From Mesorhizobium sp. J18 (GTDB lineage: Bacteria; Pseudomonadota; Alphaproteobacteria; Rhizobiales; Rhizobiaceae), in the NCBI RefSeq assembly GCF_007829525.1, contig NZ_VLJP01000022.1:1-39406 (forward strand): a DNA stretch of 39,406 bases, read 5' to 3'. Position 1 is the stretch's first letter. Each line of letters begins with the position of its first letter. Position numbers and translations under genes: made by a program. Below the pieces are notes generated by a model that saw only the letters and a program-made list of their open reading frames with translations, was not told the origin of the DNA and did no database searches. Of this stretch, positions 26,055 to 32,346 are shown one piece after another.

Positions 26055-26162
26055 CGTTCCAGCGAACATGCCAGGAACGACTGAAATAGTCGTAGTTTAC
26101 AAAACCGTCCGAAGATTGGTTATGAGAACTGCCGGTCCTTGATTCGAAGAAGGGGATTCGGA
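26055..26162 (+). ncRNA. Candidate bridge-RNA region of the IS110-like element
   Basis: Known for IS110-family elements: a non-coding end encodes a structured RNA whose loops pair with donor and target DNA. Seen here: two nested or adjacent perfect stems just upstream of the transposase, CGTTCC (26055-26060) with GGAACG (26074-26079), and ACGACT (26077-26082) with AGTCGT (26088-26093). They share three bases and so would be alternatives. The limits and loop guides are not determined. Confidence 0.3.
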
Positions 26163-27209
26163 ATGTCTCAAAGCTATTATATCGGGCTGGATGTCTCGGC
26201 CCGCAGTGTCAATCTCTGCGTCGTCGATCACGATGGCAACGTGGTGCATGAACGCAAGCTTTTCTCCGATCCGGAAGAGATCGCTCAGCATATCCTGTCA
26301 CTTCAGTTTCCGATCGTCCGCGTCGGTCTCGAGGCGGGGATGTTGTCACAGCATATCTATGGGTCGTTGGCGGAAGCCAACATTCCGGTTGTCTGCGTCG
26401 AAACCCGACACATGAAAGCAGCGCTGGCGGCGCAACTCAACAAGACAGACCGGCACGATGCGCGCGGGATTGCGCAGATGATGCGCGTCGGACTGTTCAA
26501 GCCGGTGCATGTGAAAACGCCCAACAGCCAGCGTCTCCGCACCATCCTCACCGCGCGGCAACTCCTGCGGAACAAGCTGCAGGACGTCGAAAACGAAATC
26601 CGCGGCCTCATCCGAAACTTCGGCTATCACCTCGGCAAGGTGACTGCTCGCGACTTCGAGTCTCGGGTGCGCGAGTTGATCGCTGACACGGACCTGCACA
26701 CCGTGGCCGACGCTTTGCTGCTGGCGCGGCGCGGGTTGCGAGAGCAATTTGGCCGGTTGGATGACATGCTTGTCCGGTTAGCCCGCCAGGATGAAGTGAC
26801 ACGCCGGTTCATGACCGTTCCCGGCGTCGGTCCTCTTGTCGCACTGACGTTCCGGGCGACGGTCGATGTTCCGGCCCGCTTCACGCGCTCACGCACTGTC
26901 GGCGCCCACTTTGGACTGACACCACGCAAGCTACAATCCGGCGAAGTCGATCGCAACGGACGGATATCGAGATGGGGCGATGAGATGATGCGAAGCCTCC
27001 TCTATGAGGCCGCGCAAGTGCTGCTGACGCGCGTGAAACGGTGGTCGGCGCTCAAGGCATGGGGTGCACAGATCTCGCGACGCCGAGGCCACAAGAAGGC
27101 AATCATCGCGTTGGCGCGGAAAATCGCTGTGATCCTCCATCGCATGTGGATCGACGGAACGGAATTCAACTGGGGCCAGCGGCCGGAAGGCGCAACTCCA
27201 TCGGCATAA
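26163..27209 (+). CDS. IS110-family transposase (DEDD/serine recombinase)
   Basis: A 348-residue IS110-type enzyme. The RuvC-like N-terminal domain shows the acidic residues in YYIGLDVSARS, VGLEAG and NKTDRHDARGIAQMMR. A coiled-coil spacer (about 130-215) follows, and then the transposase-20 domain with FMTVPGVGPLVALTF and RTVGAHFGLTPRKLQSGE. GRISRWGDEMMRSLLYEAA contains the conserved Ser that acts with the DEDD site. The start at 26163 is favoured because the IGLDVS motif should lie near residue 8. All motifs are present, so the enzyme may be active. Confidence 0.92.
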   Translation: MSQSYYIGLDVSARSVNLCVVDHDGNVVHERKLFSDPEEIAQHILSLQFPIVRVGLEAGMLSQHIYGSLAEANIPVVCVETRHMKAALAAQLNKTDRHDARGIAQMMRVGLFKPVHVKTPNSQRLRTILTARQLLRNKLQDVENEIRGLIRNFGYHLGKVTARDFESRVRELIADTDLHTVADALLLARRGLREQFGRLDDMLVRLARQDEVTRRFMTVPGVGPLVALTFRATVDVPARFTRSRTVGAHFGLTPRKLQSGEVDRNGRISRWGDEMMRSLLYEAAQVLLTRVKRWSALKAWGAQISRRRGHKKAIIALARKIAVILHRMWIDGTEFNWGQRPEGATPSA

Positions 27210-27410
27210 AGATTCGATCGGGTTGCTGCTCGATCGAGGCACTTCCCGTGAGGGGACGGGGAACGGCGAGCGCGCAAATACGACTTGACCGCCAAGGCCG
27301 ATGCCGAGGTGATGTCGCAATTTAGATTGTCCCGCCGGTTCCTCTGATCCCATCCTGTGGCGGTCTTGTACCGACCACGAAGAGAAGCATGATCCTCGCG
27401 GGTGTGCCGC

Positions 27411-27629
27411 TCAAACCTCGTCGTCGGGCTCGACCAGATCGACGTGGCTGACGCCGAGGGCCTGGGCGAGTTCATACAGCGTAATCACGGTCGGATTCCT
27501 CCGCCCACGTTCGAGGCTGCTGAGATATTGCTGGCTGAAGCCGGAACGTGCTTCGACCTCTTCCTGAGTCAGGCCCTTCTCCCGACGCAGGCGGGCGAAG
27601 TTCCGGCCGACCAGTTTGCGCATGTCCAT
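27411..27629 (-). CDS. XRE-type regulator, QseC/controller-like
   Basis: A 72-residue single-domain regulator: helix-turn-helix of the Xre/Cro type with ARLRREKGLTQEEVEARSG as first and scaffold helices, FSQQYLSSLERGRRNPT as recognition helix, and LYELAQALGV closing the fold. The size and lack of a second domain resemble restriction-modification controller proteins and QseC, which in ICEMlSymR7A represses or activates the qseM antiactivator gene. It is divergent from the next regulator gene, and a long inverted repeat lies 18 bases upstream of its start, so self-regulation is likely. Calling it QseC is inference from size and position. Confidence 0.8.
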   Translation of the reverse strand: MDMRKLVGRNFARLRREKGLTQEEVEARSGFSQQYLSSLERGRRNPTVITLYELAQALGVSHVDLVEPDDEV

Positions 27630-27646
27630 GCGCAGGAAGATCGCGA

Positions 27647-27683
27647 TTTACATACTATGAGTTTATCAACTATAGTATGTAAA
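27647..27683. promoter_or_regulatory. Operator-like inverted repeat between divergent XRE genes
   Basis: TTTACATACTAT (27647-27658) and ATAGTATGTAAA (27672-27683) are perfect 12-base arms, 25 bases from start to start. The right arm overlaps a TATAGT that could be a -10 box for the plus strand, with TTACAT 17 bases upstream. Binding of an Xre-type dimer pair here would control both directions. Confidence 0.7.
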
Positions 27684-27773
27684 ATGTCCGCTCGAGAGTG
27701 ACGGGTCTCTCGCTACTGGGTTGGTCCGAATAGAGAAGTGGTAGTTCTGGCGTGCGCATTCGTGACTGTAGGA

Positions 27774-27793
27774 GGTGATCATGCATGATCACC
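27774..27793. promoter_or_regulatory. 20-base palindrome over the ribosome binding site and start codon
   Basis: GGTGATCATGCATGATCACC is a perfect palindrome. It takes in the end of the AGGAGGTG ribosome binding site and the ATG at 27785. As DNA it is a candidate operator; as RNA it could fold over the start and limit translation. Confidence 0.6.
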
Positions 27794-28033
27794 GCTCATC
27801 AGACACGGGCCGGGCGCGCATTGCTGGGTTGGACACAGGAGATGCTTGCCGACAGGGCCAAAGTATCGCTCACGGCGCTCAAGCGCATGGAGTCGCTCAA
27901 TGGCCTGCGCGTCTATGAAAGCACCGCCGATCAGGTGCGCCGCGCGCTCGAAGCGGCTGGTGTCGTCTTCATCAATTCCGGCCCGCATATCGGGGTGATG
28001 ATCGATGTATCGCAACTGGAGACGCAAAAGTAG
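27785..28033 (+). CDS. XRE-type helix-turn-helix regulator
   Basis: An 82-residue protein with the helix-turn-helix RAGRALLGWTQEMLADRAKVSLTALKRMES near the start, then STADQVRRALEAAGVVFINSGPHIGV, a C-terminal pattern usual in small alphaproteobacterial XRE proteins. It precedes the DUF2285 antiactivator gene by 129 bases on the same strand, so it may feed into the same switch. AGGAGGTG at 27770-27777 is a strong ribosome binding site, but is covered by the palindrome. An overlapping ATG at 27781 is in another frame and gives no protein. Confidence 0.8.
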   Translation: MITAHQTRAGRALLGWTQEMLADRAKVSLTALKRMESLNGLRVYESTADQVRRALEAAGVVFINSGPHIGVMIDVSQLETQK

Positions 28034-28162
28034 AAGAGTTGCCTCTTCTGCGTCTCCCGTTTTCGCCGAAACCATCGACGATTGCCGCCGTTTCCCCGTC
28101 ATATCGTTGCACTATTGTGCGCGCCGCTTTAGTGGACTGCACCACAAACAACGGGAGATGGA

Positions 28163-28426
28163 ATGACGACGCTATCCTTTCTCGACGAGGCGCCGGCCGG
28201 GGATATGCTGACCGAGTACGACCGTCAGCACGTCAAGCTCTATTGTCGCCTGCTCGATGCCGAAGCCGACGGGGCGTGCTGGGAGGAGGCCGTCGAGGTG
28301 CTTTTCGGCATCGACCCCGACGCCGAACCGGAGCGTGCGCGCAAGATCCATGACAGTCATCTGGCTCGAGCTCATTGGATGACCGAACACGGCTACAAGA
28401 TTCTGCGACTGGGCCGGCCGAACTGA
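28163..28426 (+). CDS. DUF2285-domain protein, QseM-like antiactivator
   Basis: An 87-residue protein made of a single DUF2285-type domain: LTEYDRQHVKLYCRLLDAEADG, WEEAVEVLFGIDPDAEPERARK, HLARAHWMTEHGYKIL. DUF2285 is a helix-turn-helix variant. In ICEMlSymR7A a small stand-alone member, QseM, binds and blocks both TraR and FseA. Here the protein has the same small size and is 128 bases upstream of an FseA-type gene, so the same blocking role is likely. The RBS is GGGAGATGG. The assignment of partner is inference; no TraR is in the window. Confidence 0.75.
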   Translation: MTTLSFLDEAPAGDMLTEYDRQHVKLYCRLLDAEADGACWEEAVEVLFGIDPDAEPERARKIHDSHLARAHWMTEHGYKILRLGRPN

Positions 28427-28554
28427 ACGCAGCCCGACCATCGCGTTGCCGGTAGCGCAAGGCGGCTTGCCGCGGCAGGGTGCTTGCCCTGTGGATGAAT
28501 CACCGGAATCCTTTCTCCTGTTTGACGTGTTGCTGTTGAGCGGGAGGAGCAGTC

Positions 28555-28779
28555 ATGAAGCCCAATACATCCGGCTGGCGCGTTGAAGCGGCCTATGACT
28601 TCGTGGACCATGCCAGTGTCGACGACATTGCATGGGAATGCCTGAGGCGAAATCGGGACTATCAGAAGGACTACGCCACCCTGAAGCGGCGACGCGCCCT
28701 CGGTCATCCGATGCCGGCTGAACTGGAGCGCCGCTGGGGTTTGCGATTTCGCCGCCCGTCCACGACTGGCCGGCGCTGA
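28555..28779 (+). CDS. fseA: FseA N-terminal part (DUF6499), zero-frame product
   Basis: A 74-codon frame with DUF6499 features: W-x-VEAAYDFVD, IAWECLRRNRDYQKDY and LERRWGLRF. Read to its own stop it ends in an unrelated tail (RRPSTTGRR). A +1 shift at UUU-C (28747-28750) instead joins it to the DUF2285 frame that runs to 29329, giving 257 residues. This is the layout of msi172-msi171 in ICEMlSymR7A, where +1 slippage of tRNA-Phe from UUU to UUC makes the excision activator FseA. GGGAGGAG lies 7 bases before the ATG. The fused protein would activate rdfS and would be held back by the QseM-like protein upstream. Confidence 0.82.
   Translation: MKPNTSGWRVEAAYDFVDHASVDDIAWECLRRNRDYQKDYATLKRRRALGHPMPAELERRWGLRFRRPSTTGRR
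28747..28750 (+). other. +1 programmed ribosomal frameshift site (UUU-C)
   Basis: In the zero frame the codons are CGA UUU CGC CGC. tRNA-Phe with anticodon GAA can slip from UUU to the better-paired UUC, after which reading continues GCC GCC CGU. The site falls inside the conserved WGLRF motif, as described for FseA, and the +1 frame has no stop until 29327. Confidence 0.8.
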
Positions 28780-29329
28780 TCAGCCGATCTTCTGGAGCGA
28801 GCACGCCAATGCCGGCGTGCTGCGCCTTATAGCCGGTACGAGCCGGAAGCCGCAGAAAGGTCAGGCGACCGCAAGCATGGTTCTCGACTGGGAGACCAGA
28901 GCCTCGCCTGAGAACCTGCATATCCTTCGCCGTAGCTTGGGGCAAAACTTTCAACTCGTCATCGACCGGGAATGCGGTCCGCACGATCCCTTGGAGGCGC
29001 GCATCCCGATCAGCCGTGACGGCCTCGATAACATGGCTGCTCTCGACCGGCTTCTGCGCCATTTCCTTGGATACAAGGTGCCGCCCGACCGGCGGATAAC
29101 AGCCCAGCAAAGGCAGCGTCTGAAAGCCATGTTCCGTGCCATCGACGGCCGCGAGCACGATGCCAGTCAACGCGAAATCGCTCGCGTCCTCTTCGGCATC
29201 GAGCGCGTAGCTTCCGAACACTGGAAAACCTCCTCCTTGCGCGAGACCGTGAGCGGCCTCCTCGACTATGGCGATGCGATGATCGGCGGCGGCTACCTCA
29301 AGCTCCTGCGCTTCCGCCGCCGGCTATAG
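28751..29329 (+). CDS. fseA: FseA C-terminal part (DUF2285), reached by +1 frameshift
   Basis: The +1 frame from 28751 reads AARPRLAGADQPIFWSEH, continuous with the DUF6499 part, and ends with a DUF2285 domain: LKAMFRAIDGREHDASQREI, LFGIERVASEHWKTSSLRET and GDAMIGGGYLKLL. The only internal start is a GTG at 28817 without a clear ribosome binding site, so separate translation is unlikely to be the main route. The middle segment (LRLIAGTSR, MVLDWETR, NLHILRRSLG) links the two domains. The DUF2285 domain is thought to bind DNA upstream of rdfS and also to be the contact surface for QseM. Confidence 0.82.
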   Translation, partial: AARPRLAGADQPIFWSEHANAGVLRLIAGTSRKPQKGQATASMVLDWETRASPENLHILRRSLGQNFQLVIDRECGPHDPLEARIPISRDGLDNMAALDRLLRHFLGYKVPPDRRITAQQRQRLKAMFRAIDGREHDASQREIARVLFGIERVASEHWKTSSLRETVSGLLDYGDAMIGGGYLKLLRFRRRL

Positions 29330-29464
29330 CCGCCGATACGATCATGGGTGGGGGATTTTAGGCCCCCCTTAATTCCCCCTCCCTCTACGCATCTTTCCTT
29401 CGCCACCGTGGCCCGTGTTCGCCGCTGCAAACCAGCGGCTCGAAACCAACCCACGGAGGCTTCC

Positions 29465-29746
29465 ATGCGACCCGATACTGCTCTTTTGCCGCCGCGCTTC
29501 CTGCGCACCAAGGAGGCGGCTGCTTTCCTCGGCTTGTCATCCCGGACCCTAGAAAAGCACCGCACCTATGGCACTGGCCCATCCTATCGCAAGCTCGGCG
29601 GCCGCGTCGTCTATGCCGTCGATGAGCTGGAAGCCTGGGCTGCCAAGGGCACGGTCACCTCGACCTCGGACCCGCGTGGCAGCGTGCTTCCTGCCAAGCG
29701 GCAGGAACCTGCACGCCAGCTCAATGCCGGCCGCTACGCACGCTGA
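29465..29746 (+). CDS. rdfS: AlpA/MerR-like excisionase, RdfS-type
   Basis: A 93-residue protein with a winged helix-turn-helix of the HTH_17/AlpA kind: FLRTKEAAAFLGLSSRTLEKHRTYGTGPSYRKLGGRVVYAVDELEAWAAKG. The C-terminal 30 residues are Ser, Pro and Arg rich. RdfS in ICEMlSymR7A is such a protein; it directs the integrase toward excision and is the target of FseA. The position directly after the frameshifted activator and before repA and traF agrees with this. GGAGG lies 6 bases before the ATG. The 135-base leader contains a G5/C5 hairpin (29350-29354 with 29363-29367), which could take part in activation. Confidence 0.82.
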   Translation: MRPDTALLPPRFLRTKEAAAFLGLSSRTLEKHRTYGTGPSYRKLGGRVVYAVDELEAWAAKGTVTSTSDPRGSVLPAKRQEPARQLNAGRYAR

Positions 29747-29757
29747 GGCCGGGCCGT

Positions 29758-30891
29758 ATGTCACGCCATCGACCACAAGCCTCCGAACGAACCCACCTCG
29801 ACGCGTTCGTGATCGCCACCGGCGACGCCAGCCCGCGCGATCAGCGCGATCTGATGGAACGGCCCTTCTTCTCCTTGGCCAAGGCCAAGAGGACCGTTCC
29901 GATCCGCTATGCTTCCGGCGATGTCCGGGTCGAGGTGTTCGCCGTACCCGAGCACGGCATGGCGACGATCTGGGATGCCGACGTCCTTATCTGGGCGGCG
30001 AGCCAGATCGTCGAGGCCCAGAACCATGGGCTGGTCACATCCCGCTTCTTGCGTTTCACGCCCTATCAGCTCCTGACCGCGACCGGGCGCGGCACCGGTA
30101 TTCGCGCCTACGACCTGCTCAAGGGCGCGCTGGACCGGCTGCAATCGACCTCGATCCGCACCACGATCCGCCACGACAAGCACTGGCAGCGGCTCCAGTT
30201 CTCCTGGATCAACGAATGGGAATTGCTTACCCGTCGCGATGGCCGTGTCGAGGGCATGGAGTTCGTCCTGCCCGACTGGTTCTATCGCGGTGTCATCGAC
30301 CGCACGCTGGTGCTGGCGATCGATCCGGCATATTTCCGGCTGACCGGCGGGTTGGAACGCTGGCTCTATCGCGTTGCCCGCAAGCATGCCGGACATCAGC
30401 CTGAAGGCTGGCGCTTCGAGTTCTCCCATCTTCACAAGAAATCCGGTTCGCTCGCGCGGCCGTCGGATTTCGCGTTGCAAATGCGCCGGCTGATCCTGCG
30501 TCAGCCGCTGCCGGGCTATCGGCTGGCACGCGAAATCGAGGGCGGTCGCGAGCTCCTTCATATCCGTCCCACGCGCTCATCAGGAGCCTGTGGACAAAAT
30601 GTGGAAGCGATCTGTACTTCGCACGCATCCACTATCTGTACTTCGAACGCACGAGGCACTGTACTTCGCACGCACGGATCGCAGCTAAGCCTTTGGCAGG
30701 ACACGCCGAATCCGCCTCTTAACTTATATAACTCCTTTGAATCTAACTTTTGTATAGACGCGCACTCTGGGGAAAACCTTTCTTTTGGCGTCGATTCCGG
30801 GGGATCCGATAGCCCTCGATCGGGGCTCACGAGCGCCCCTGAAACACCGCCACGGCCTCTGCGCAGTCGTCCGTCAGGAGCGGAGCGATGA
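29758..30891 (+). CDS. repA: Replication initiator protein A (plasmid RPA family)
   Basis: A 377-residue protein of the RPA/RepA family found on alphaproteobacterial plasmids and conjugative elements. Conserved blocks are RDQRDLMERPFFSLAKAKR, MATIWDADVLIWAASQI, LLTATGRGTGIRAYDLLKGAL and LERWLYRVARKHAG, a winged-helix initiator core up to about residue 265. The C-terminal 110 residues are low in conservation and rich in Ser, Pro and Arg. They are encoded by DNA holding three iteron-like repeats and an AT-rich patch, so this part may be under selection as an origin rather than as protein. It starts 11 bases after rdfS and overlaps the DUF2840 gene by four bases. Confidence 0.87.
   Translation: MSRHRPQASERTHLDAFVIATGDASPRDQRDLMERPFFSLAKAKRTVPIRYASGDVRVEVFAVPEHGMATIWDADVLIWAASQIVEAQNHGLVTSRFLRFTPYQLLTATGRGTGIRAYDLLKGALDRLQSTSIRTTIRHDKHWQRLQFSWINEWELLTRRDGRVEGMEFVLPDWFYRGVIDRTLVLAIDPAYFRLTGGLERWLYRVARKHAGHQPEGWRFEFSHLHKKSGSLARPSDFALQMRRLILRQPLPGYRLAREIEGGRELLHIRPTRSSGACGQNVEAICTSHASTICTSNARGTVLRTHGSQLSLWQDTPNPPLNLYNSFESNFCIDAHSGENLSFGVDSGGSDSPRSGLTSAPETPPRPLRSRPSGAER
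30612..30674 (+). repeat. Three iteron-like direct repeats inside repA
   Basis: CTGTACTTCGCACGCA occurs at 30612-30627 and 30659-30674, and CTGTACTTCGAACGCA (one change) at 30636-30651. Starts are 24 and 23 bases apart, about two helix turns, as in RepA-binding iterons. Confidence 0.75.
30717..30756. other. AT-rich patch next to the iterons, candidate unwinding element
   Basis: The stretch beginning TCTTAACTTATATAACTCCT and continuing to TTTTGTATAG is strongly AT-rich inside GC-rich coding DNA. It starts 42 bases after the last iteron-like repeat. Iterons followed by an AT-rich segment is the standard layout of a replication origin. Confidence 0.6.
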
Positions 30892-31391
30892 GAGTGCCCG
30901 CGGACGTGCGCGCCGCCTACAAGGCCGCGCCCCATCTCACCCATGTCGAACTCACTTGGCGCGAGGGCCGGATCGAGCACTGGCTGCGCTTTGGCCGCCC
31001 AGTCACCGAGCAGCGGATCGATTATTCCCGCCGTATTGCGAGCTTCGCTCCGGGTAGCGTCTTCGCGTTCGTGAGATGGGCGTCCAACGCCTATGGGACC
31101 ATTATCTCGCGCATCGACATCGTGCGTGTCGTGGAGCCCGGCGAAGCCTACCAGACGCTGCCTTTCGTGCGGCGCGGCGGCGATATCCTGCTCAAGCTCA
31201 ATGGCTGGCCCCAGGTCGAAAAGGTACTGCAGACAATCGATGCCGTCGAAGCACTCGGCATCGATCCGAGCGACGTCGCGCCCGATCACTGGCGGCATGT
31301 CCATAACCGCCTGGCCGCTGGCCTACCGTCATCCCGTTACTCGCTCGCCCAGCACCGCGCATGGCTTGCGCGCAGGAACATCCTGCCATGA
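30888..31391 (+). CDS. DUF2840 protein
   Basis: A 167-residue protein of the DUF2840 family: THVELTWREGRIEHWLRFGRP, the basic RIDYSRRIASFAPGSVFAFVRWASN, and WPQVEKVLQTIDAVEALGIDP. DUF2840 genes are found almost only in alphaproteobacterial conjugative elements between repA and traF; the molecular role is unknown. Here it overlaps repA by ATGA at 30888 and traF by ATGA at 31388, so the three are translated as one chain. There are no membrane segments or signal peptide; the ending RAWLARRNILP is basic. Confidence 0.9.
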   Translation: MRVPADVRAAYKAAPHLTHVELTWREGRIEHWLRFGRPVTEQRIDYSRRIASFAPGSVFAFVRWASNAYGTIISRIDIVRVVEPGEAYQTLPFVRRGGDILLKLNGWPQVEKVLQTIDAVEALGIDPSDVAPDHWRHVHNRLAAGLPSSRYSLAQHRAWLARRNILP

Positions 31392-31936
31392 ATCCGCAAC
31401 GCGCAACGCTGATCGCAATGACGATGGGCTGCACCCTGATCGCGCTGCCGTCATGGACCGAACATGCGCCGCGGCTGATCTGGAATGCGTCTGCGAGCGT
31501 ACCGGTCGGCCTCTACGCTGTCGCGCCGGCGGAGGCGATCGATGTCGACGATCTGGTCGCGGTACAACCGCCCGACAACCTCGCCACCTTCCTCGACGAA
31601 CGCGGATATCTGTCGCGCGGCGTACCTCTCATCAAGCGCGTGCTCGCGCTACCCGGCACCAAGGTGTGCCGCGCCGGAATGACAATCATCGCTTACGACC
31701 ACGCCTATGGCGAGGCGCAGGCGCGCGATCGCTTCGGTCGCGATCTGCCGCAATGGCAGGGCTGCCGGCTGCTCGCCGACGGCGAAGTATTCCTGATGAA
31801 CTGGGACGCGCCCGACAGCCTCGACGGACGATATTTCGGGCCGCTTTCGCTCTCCTCAATCACTGCCCGCGTCACGCCGGTCTGGACCGACGAGAACGGC
31901 GGCGGGCGCTTCGAATGGCGGGCGTCAACGCGGTGA
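31388..31936 (+). CDS. traF: TraF-type S26 signal peptidase
   Basis: A 182-residue membrane peptidase of family S26. A single N-terminal membrane segment (ATLIAMTMGCTLIALPSW) precedes the catalytic domain. The catalytic Ser37 is in NASASVPVGLY and the Lys83 in LIKRVLALPG, giving the Ser/Lys dyad. EVFLMNWDAPDSLDGRYFGPL is the family box E. TraF enzymes cyclise or mature the conjugative pilin, and sit in the inner membrane facing the periplasm. The start at 31388 overlaps the DUF2840 stop (ATGA). It is likely co-transcribed with the whole rdfS to rlxS group. Confidence 0.9.
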   Translation: MNPQRATLIAMTMGCTLIALPSWTEHAPRLIWNASASVPVGLYAVAPAEAIDVDDLVAVQPPDNLATFLDERGYLSRGVPLIKRVLALPGTKVCRAGMTIIAYDHAYGEAQARDRFGRDLPQWQGCRLLADGEVFLMNWDAPDSLDGRYFGPLSLSSITARVTPVWTDENGGGRFEWRASTR

Positions 31937-32004
31937 ACGCCCGGCCTTCGGCGGCGCCATGCGCGCCGACCGTAACATCCACCGCACAGGAAAGGACTAC
32001 ACCC

Positions 32005-32343
32005 ATGCCTCAGATCGGCGAATTCACCCGCGAGAATTTCGGCTTTTCCGGACGCATCCAGACAATGTCGCTTGACCGAACCGTCGCCATTCTTCCCGCA
32101 GAACCATCCGATACTGAGAACGCGCCCAACCATCGCGTCTACCTCGGCGGAGACGGCGACGGGCCGGAGATCGGCGCTGCCTGGACACGCACCGGAGAGA
32201 AGGCCGGCGAATATCTCTCCGTGCTGCTCGATGATCCGTCCCTCGCACATCCGATCCGCGCCAATCTGTTCCAGAACGGCAGCGACGCGGTCTCCTGGTC
32301 GCTGCATTGGAACCGGCAGCCCAAGGGCGACGGGAAGGATTGA
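32005..32343 (+). CDS. DUF736 protein
   Basis: A 112-residue DUF736 protein: MPQIGEFTRENFGFSGRIQTM, NHRVYLGGDGDGPEIGAAWTR, GEYLSVLLDDPSLAHPIRANLF. These small, beta-rich proteins are a hallmark of alphaproteobacterial conjugative elements and plasmids; the role is unknown. The start at 32005 is set by GGAAAGG and by the fixed family N-terminus, although the frame is open for 300 codons further upstream. It is followed after 3 bases by the lytic transglycosylase gene. Confidence 0.92.
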   Translation: MPQIGEFTRENFGFSGRIQTMSLDRTVAILPAEPSDTENAPNHRVYLGGDGDGPEIGAAWTRTGEKAGEYLSVLLDDPSLAHPIRANLFQNGSDAVSWSLHWNRQPKGDGKD

Positions 32344-32346
32344 ACG

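Larger units (their letters stand above)
26055..27209 (+). mobile_element. IS110-family insertion sequence (ends not defined)
   Basis: The transposase at 26163-27209 belongs to the IS110 family. These elements lack conventional terminal repeats and have no clear target duplication, so the ends cannot be set by eye. The coordinates given cover the structured region just upstream and the gene. The true element may extend some tens to hundreds of bases on both sides, up to the regulator gene near 27411 on the right. Confidence 0.55.

Noticed and set aside
28555-29329. DUF6499/DUF2285 genes as an ordinary pseudogene or sequencing error
   Set aside because: The break falls at UUU-C in the WGLRF motif, the very site known for programmed +1 slippage in FseA, and both frames are otherwise clean.
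31093-32343. 416-codon frame covering DUF2840, traF and DUF736
   Set aside because: Its first 300 codons run in another frame through two well-supported genes and give low-complexity Arg/Ser-rich sequence; only the DUF736 part from 32005 is real.
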